64,000 nt of DNA from Acestrorhynchus altus (lineage: Eukaryota; Chordata; Actinopteri; Characiformes; Acestrorhynchidae): positions 22,752,104 through 22,816,103 of the forward strand of contig CM067520.1 in NCBI GenBank assembly GCA_034509495.1, given 5' to 3'. The position numbers were made by a program, and so were the translations under genes. How positions within the stretch are numbered: the first letter of the stretch is position 1; the number at the start of each line of letters is the position of its first letter. Positions 58,151 to 64,000 of the stretch are shown here, piece after piece. The notes beneath the pieces are model-generated. The model did no database searches, was not told the DNA's origin, and saw nothing but the letters and a program-made list of their open reading frames with translations.

Positions 58151-59419
58151 AATGAAGTGTAAATGAAACATAATATGTAAATATAATGATTGTACAAGCT
58201 GCATGTAGTATTTTCCCCAATATCTGTTTATTTATTCAGTAAGTAAATAGGTATTATGCCTTACTGTATGCAAAAGTGTGTCTGTAGAGCATGGACTTAG
58301 TGTCACTTAGAAAATCACCACTGGAGTGGTTGTAATACGAAAAGGCCTGCGCAAACATATGTATAGAACTGTGAATAAATGAGGTTATTTTGTAATCATT
58401 TGTTGACAATACATTAGTATTTCTAATATTCTGTATTTACACAAATACAATTGTTGTGCTGTTATTTAGACAAAACAGAACAAATGACTGAAAATAAATG
58501 TTTTTTTGGCAAAAATTATTGAAATGTTTTATATTTAAATGCTTGATTTGCCCTTTACTTTAGGCATTATAATTCATCCATAAAACTGGGATAATCAAAT
58601 AACTTTACTACTACTACTACTTCAAATGTCATTACTACTACTTTGTGTCTGTGGATTGTAACTAGTTATGGACCTAGTAACAATACAGGATAGCTACAAT
58701 GCAATATAAAATGTGTACAGGTGAATAAAGAGAAATTTGCTAGATCACTGCTTTAGCTATAACACAAAGTGACATGAGCATTAGCAAGAAATGAACTACA
58801 CTTCACAATGTCAAGTGTGAAAACATCACTCTGTTTCCATGACAGCCATATGAATATTTCTATGGTAACCACATAAACAACAGCTTGCACTGCTGTCTAC
58901 AGTCTTTGATGAGGTGGTAGTGACAGCAAATTGAGAACAAAAGGATTTTGCTATGGTATAAAACACTCCTCAATAAAGATGTCACATGACAGGTGCGAAA
59001 GGCACCTAAAGAACTCTTGGGTTAAAACTCTTGGATTGAATTCCATGCATCATGTCTGCTTGACAATGAATCTAGAGCCCACCTAATTCCCTTTGGGTAA
59101 TCCATTGTCAATTCAAATGAAAACCTGCATTAACATCAGCCGAACAATCAAAGAAAGAAAGGATTTTCTGGCTTTCCTCTGTTTTCCGAATTTTACATGG
59201 CCAGCCATGAAATCAACAGTTTAATAACACATATGGAATTGGTAGAGCTGTTCTATTTTAGACTATTAAATCTATCCACAAGCACACACATATGCTCAGC
59301 ATTTGCCATGGCAGTGTTTTGAAAGTATATTCATACAAAGAAACTACCTCAAAGTATGCATTTGACATTAGAGCATTAAATGTCATTTAATATTAGGAAA
59401 AGCAGACCTTTAACTAGTC

Positions 59420-59665
59420 CATTTGACACTATATGTTCAAATGTTTGTGGACATCCTTTAGAGGGGTTAAAGTGGTATACAGCCCCAGTATTGAGCTGTG
59501 AAGCAGTGGAACTGTGTTTTCTGGTAAGGTGGTACTCCATCCAATACTTCTGGGATGAGTAGGGGAGTTAGGGATGAGGTGGGGTAGTAATCATCCAACA
59601 TCCTGACCTCAATAACACTGCAATGCTTCGAAGACTAGTAGAAATTCTTCCCTGAATAGTAGAGA
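59420..59665. mobile_element. MITE-like repeat, third copy
   Basis: Begins gacactatatgttcaaatg-tttgtggacatcc, followed by cagccccagtattgagctgtg and tacttctgggatgagtaggg. It is the reverse-oriented relative of 8560-8850. Confidence 0.6.
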
Positions 59666-60089
59666 CTGTCTCTTTTTTAAAAACTCTTTTTAATACCCTT
59701 GATTTCATAAGAAACAACAAATGAGCAGGTGTCCCCCTGTATACTGTATATTTAGATTGGTGCTCAGAAGAGTGTATGACCACTGAACATCACTAGATGG
59801 AGCTACAAACCACACCATCCAGCATTGTGGCAGGAAATCTGAGGATCCAGGAAGGCTTTGTCCTTTTGTCAGCCTGTGAAAGACCTTATAAAGGTGTAGT
59901 TCTAATCACTCACTCTTTTCCTCTTTAACCTGAACTGCATTTGCCATTAATTTGCCCGGTATAAAGAAGTGCAAGCATAAACGTATAAGTGTAAACCTGT
60001 GTGTTTGAAGAACTACTGAAGAATGTGGAAAACTTATGAAGACATGGCCTGCAGTGAGGACTGCAAAGAATCAAGCATGCACATACCCC

Positions 60090-60151
<62 letters not shown>
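60090..60151. repeat. (AC)n microsatellite
   Basis: A pure CA run of about 60 bases. Confidence 0.97.
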
Positions 60152-60154
<3 letters not shown>

Positions 60155-60363
60155 GACAAACACAATCCATCACAATTGTTTAGACATAAGTGAGGGAACA
60201 GGGGGAGAAGGGAAAGAGAGAGGGAGAGAAAGAGAGAGAGAGACACTTAATAAGAGGAGGAGGGCCTTGGAAAAGAATGGATTCTCTTGGGACAAATGGA
60301 AAGGGGGAGGAGTGAGGAGTCAGAGGGCTGGTAAGTACATCTGGAACTTATTGGGAGCAAAGC

Positions 60364-60365
<2 letters not shown>

Positions 60366-60419
<54 letters not shown>
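60366..60419. repeat. (GA)n microsatellite
   Basis: A pure GA run of about 52 bases. Confidence 0.97.
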
Positions 60420-60421
<2 letters not shown>

Positions 60422-62560
60422 AGCATTAGAAGAATGAAAGATCTAGTACTGGAAATGGGCAGATTGTAACAAAGAGAGGATCCGTACTTCAGGTAATGGA
60501 AAAGGAGTTTGCTGGATCAAACTATTAAAGGAACCTTTTTGAGGAGGAACAAAAAGGAACTTTACAGAAGAACCAACTAATAAAGGAAGACAGCAAGTGA
60601 GGAGTTTAGCATCCCTCAGCACAAAGCTGGATCTTCTACAAAACAGGAAAACAACTCATCTCATCTCCTGCTGGACTGAGGAAAGAGCAGCAACAAAACA
60701 CATACACAGATACAACAACAAAAACAACAACAACAACAACCATCAATATTGGAATTATAGGTTTGGATCAGACTTGCTGCCACCAGCAAGAGAAGATTTA
60801 ACCAAAGAAGAAATCCACAAAATACCTGAAAACATCCAGACAACCTTCCAAATTCGTCTCAGACGTCCTCCTGCACTTTGCCTGCCAGCAGGTAAATTAA
60901 AGATGTGTGTGGTTCCTGCTTGATTTGATCATTACAGACCTGTACAGAATGGGTTCCAGCTGCTGATGGATGATGGATTGTAACCCAAGGCCTTCATCCT
61001 CCTGTAATTACATACATTTACATATAGGACTGACCTTAGCCCAACTCTGAACATCATAGAATCCAGTCCTGGTTCAAATTCACGGTTATTACAATCAGAC
61101 TGTGTAAACATCTCAGATGAAAAGACATCTGATATAAAGCTACATGATGAATGATAGATTTTAACACACATGCATCTTTATCTTGTAATTACGAGAATAA
61201 CTGGTCTTGAGTCGAAGCTATGGGAAGCAAGGCACATTAAAAAGTACTGTTATTTAAATGGACATTCAGAGAATCTGAGCAGAATGCTTAAAAAACATAA
61301 TTTTGTGTTGAACTGAGGGGCATAGGAATGAAGCCGAGGGGCTTGTTTATTACAAACATGAGAAATGAATTACAGCTGACCACAAAACTTTCAAAAATGG
61401 CCCTGAAAGATTGCCTCTAGGGACCGTGTTGTTTTTAATTTTAATATTATCACAAAAACATAGAATACTTTCTGCATTGCAGATGTCTACTTAAAATGGC
61501 AGTTGTTATTGTGTGAGGATGTCTTGTTTACTTTTTAATTGTGTTTATAGACAACAGACACTGTAACTATGTTCAATTTATTTAATTTAATACTTGTGAT
61601 GATGATCAGCCTTTTCTTTTCAAAGTAGCCCCACATTTTGTTTTTCACATTTCAGTGTAAATCAGCGGAATCAGGTTTCCATCTCAAACTTGGAGGCTGG
61701 AATTTCAATTTATACATGCATGTGGTTTCACTTTAGACCCCCTTTTTCTTCTCGTCCCATGAGAAAGGCAAGTGCAAGTGTAGACCTGTTGTAACTTCAG
61801 GCCTGCCAAGGAACCCCTTCCTTGGATGCACCAGTATTGTTTGCCATTGTCCAGCTATTGTAGACTCTAAACAGACGGACCAAAGACTTACGTTCAGGAA
61901 ACCTGACCATTCAAAACATAGCTTAGTTTGGTAGATCTTTGTGTGATGTTAAGACTTTAGGAGAAGCCCAGGTTTTATTCCTGGGACTTGTAGAAGAGTG
62001 TTGTAGAAGTAAGTGCTATCAGCAGTGCAGGCCAGGGTGGTTCCTTCCTGCCAGGAAAGAACACTTCCCTCTACAGCGCAACTCACTGAATTCCACTGGA
62101 GTGAGTGTGAAAGCTAACCCACACAATCAATTCACACACACAGCCAACAACACAGGGGACATTAAAGTGTACAGGGAACAACACAAATAAATATACTTTG
62201 ACTGTGAACTGTTTGTGGTGTTATATATGGTAAATCTAAACCTTTTTTTTATTTAAAGACATTTTCACAGACATACTCATGGTAGCATTTGGTTACAACA
62301 AGGTGATTTGTTGCTGATAAATTTCAAATTTCCATTTTACTATTCTATACTTGGCTAGTGTGCCTCCTCCTCAGTTGCCTATGCAATAGAAACGGTTTAT
62401 CCTCATGCATCACATCATCACATGCATGCCAACTGGTTACAACAGCAACGTAGGAGGCAGAAATGTTTACCCTTCACTTGTTATCGACCCCCTAATATGC
62501 ATTTAGTACTGATTTTATTTTATCTTATTCAAAACCTAGTTCAACAGGACTAATTACGCA
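60420..62560. other. Region without a supported gene; possible 5' exon near 60.6-60.9 kb
   Basis: The stretch 60597-60893 is open on the plus strand and ends at a donor-like site (ccagcag|gtaaat). A TATA-like ttataaaggtg lies near 59887. These could mark the first exon of a gene running off the right edge, but the peptide is low-complexity (Asn-rich) and unrecognised. The remainder shows nothing. Confidence 0.25.
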
Positions 62561-62564
62561 TACA

Positions 62565-63560
62565 ATCTCCTCCAAAAGTATTGGAACAGTGAGGTAATTT
62601 GAGGTTTGATATTAAAAGTTGAATATGAGGAAAACAAATTGTCATTGTAGCTTTTATTTCTAGGTATTTACATCTGGATCTGATCCTCAGTTCAGGTCAG
62701 CACCTTTGTGTCTGAATTCACCATTTCTCTAGTGAGCAAAAGTGTTGGAATATGTGACATGAGATGCGTTTTTCTTGCCCACGTGTGTCCTGTTCCATTG
62801 ATTATTCAAACAATAAATAGTGCTGAATGTCTGTGCTCGGTTTCAGATTTGGGTTTTGCCTGTGTATTTATAGTTAGAGGAGTAACCAACATGACATCAG
62901 CAACAACCTCCAGAGGGCAGGAGTGAAGGTATCACAATCTACTGTTAGCATGAACAAAGCTACAGAGGCTTTGAATAGGAAGGCCAGGCTGGAAGTTGCA
63001 AAGAGGTACGGAGACAAGCCTCAGAAATTCTGGGACAAAGTTTTATAGACTGATGAGACCAAAAATTACAATGGATGGAAAAGCTAAAGAAGGGATCTGT
63101 TCATGATCCCAAACATACCAGCTTATCTGTGAAACACAGTGGATGTAGTGTTATCGCTTGGTCTTGCATGGACTTATTCTGGGATGGGAATCTTTAATCT
63201 TCATGGATGAAAGCATGCAGTACATTAAACTCAGATAACCACAGAAACATTGAGAAACTAATTAATAGATCATTCATCATGCAGCAAGATAATGACCCAA
63301 AACACTCTACTGCCGAAACTACAAAGGAGTTCATCACGGGTGAGAAGTGGAAGGTTTTAGACTGGCTTAGTCAAACTCCAGACCTCAGACCTGTAGAACA
63401 TGCATTAACCCCCCAAAACAAACACTAACTGAAAGAGGCTGCAGTCACACAGCATCACCAAAAAGAATGCAAACATTTAGTGATGTCAGTGGATCAGAGG
63501 CTTCATGCAGTTTTTGCAAAGGATTTTCAAATGAAAATTAATTCTATGAATCTATGAATC
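62565..63560 (+). mobile_element. Degenerate Tc1-like transposon (second subfamily)
   Basis: The left end, caatctcctccaaaagtattgg-aacagtgagg, is a well-known Tc1-type terminal sequence. Downstream fragments of transposase are in order: KFWDKVL-like, then VKHSGCSVIAW-like, then the block FIMQQDNDPKHSTAETTKEF at 63279-63338, which holds the conserved DNDPKH catalytic-region motif, and DWLSQTPDLRPVEH. Frameshifts and stops show that it is inactive. No matching right terminal repeat was found inside the window. Confidence 0.8.
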
Positions 63561-64000
63561 CAGTTGCACACCTTGCAGGTATTTATAGCTTGATCATCCT
63601 CATGAAATGCCACCTACCACCTTAAACATGCAAGGTGACCAAGTGTTTGTCCAGGGAGATTATCAAAAGATCCATCTGGAATATCTGAGGTTGATCTGAG
63701 GTTTCATGAGGATGATCAATGCACACAATGTGCATTTATATTGCAGCTTTCTATGTCATTATTATGAAGATCAGTATTGTGAAAATGGTATGTTATATCA
63801 TTTTTGTTGTTATTTATGCTAGATTTTTGTTATTGTTGTTATTTATGCTACATTTTTGTCCTAAAACCTTAAGGTCGCTGAACCTCTCATAGTAGAATGT
63901 ACAAATCAATTGACCCCAAAGTTGTAGACTGGTTAAACGAGTTTGGTGTTTCTTTCCCAGTTTAGTACTTGGTAAATTCTTTATGACAATGTATTTATAT
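63561..64000. other. Right-edge DNA without recognised features
   Basis: AT-rich sequence with a short imperfect repeat (ttgttattgttgttatttatgctac...) at 63800-63860 and inverted gatcatcctcatgaaa / ttcatgaggatgatca at about 63592 and 63702. The inverted pair may be the end of a small foldback element. Confidence 0.4.

Larger units (their letters stand above)
57466..59990. other. Repeat-rich intergenic DNA
   Basis: No gene supported. The interval holds the second copy of the 6790-7410 repeat, a MITE-like copy (59420-59660) and AT-rich unique sequence with (TAC)n at about 58600-58615. Confidence 0.45.

Noticed and set aside
60036..60422. 128-codon plus frame with His/Thr and Arg/Glu runs
   Set aside because: It spans an (AC)n and a (GA)n tract; the repeats alone keep the frame open.
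1..64000. A bacterial-style operon, CRISPR array or phage-defence system
   Set aside because: The window has introns, vertebrate gene families and eukaryotic repeats; no regularly spaced repeats with unique spacers were seen, only microsatellites.

Overview
The window is vertebrate nuclear DNA, almost certainly from a ray-finned (teleost) fish. Genes have short exons with GT/AG introns. The proteins are fish versions of human genes. Intergenic DNA is packed with (AC)n, (TA)n and (TC)n microsatellites, Tc1/mariner-like transposon remains, tRNA-derived SINEs and short palindromic elements typical of otophysan fishes. No prokaryotic features, CRISPR arrays or rRNA genes were seen. The species cannot be named from the sequence.

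Layout. 1-3.1 kb: intergenic DNA with a LINE fragment and SINE pieces. 3.17-9.96 kb (minus): thoc6, thirteen coding exons, 323 codons, intact, with a CRE plus GC-box promoter at about 10.03 kb. 11.2-21.7 kb (minus): srrm2, about fifteen coding exons from the cwc21-type N-terminus to the conserved C-terminus, with many small frameshifts. 19.5-29.3 kb: a roughly 5 kb direct tandem duplication holding the last exon of mmp25, the srrm2 promoter and the first coding exons of srrm2. The two copies differ by many small indels and several larger ones. 29.4-33.9 kb (minus): mmp25, a GPI-type membrane metalloproteinase; several exons are clean and three are broken. 37.2-41.0 kb (minus): an UNC119-family lipid-binding chaperone, five clean exons. 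43.2-45.2 kb (plus): a single-coding-exon mucin-like type I membrane protein whose cytoplasmic tail resembles mammalian C16orf54. 55.1-56.4 kb (plus): a single-coding-exon mucin-like protein that I identify as fish sialophorin/CD43 (spn). The rest, to 64 kb, is repeat-rich with no gene I can support.

How the genes relate. thoc6 (mRNA export) and srrm2 (spliceosome and nuclear speckle scaffold) are housekeeping RNA-processing genes. mmp25, spn and the C16orf54-like gene are leukocyte-type surface genes in mammals. In human, THOC6, SRRM2 and MMP25 lie together on 16p13.3, and SPN and C16orf54 lie together on 16p11.2, so the fish segment joins two human chromosome 16 neighbourhoods. The most interesting content is the linked pair of mucin-like receptors with conserved tails (43-56 kb) and the error-rich tandem duplication (19.5-29.3 kb), which may be an assembly artefact. 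Frames are clean in thoc6, unc119 and the two mucin genes, and broken mainly between about 13 and 33 kb.
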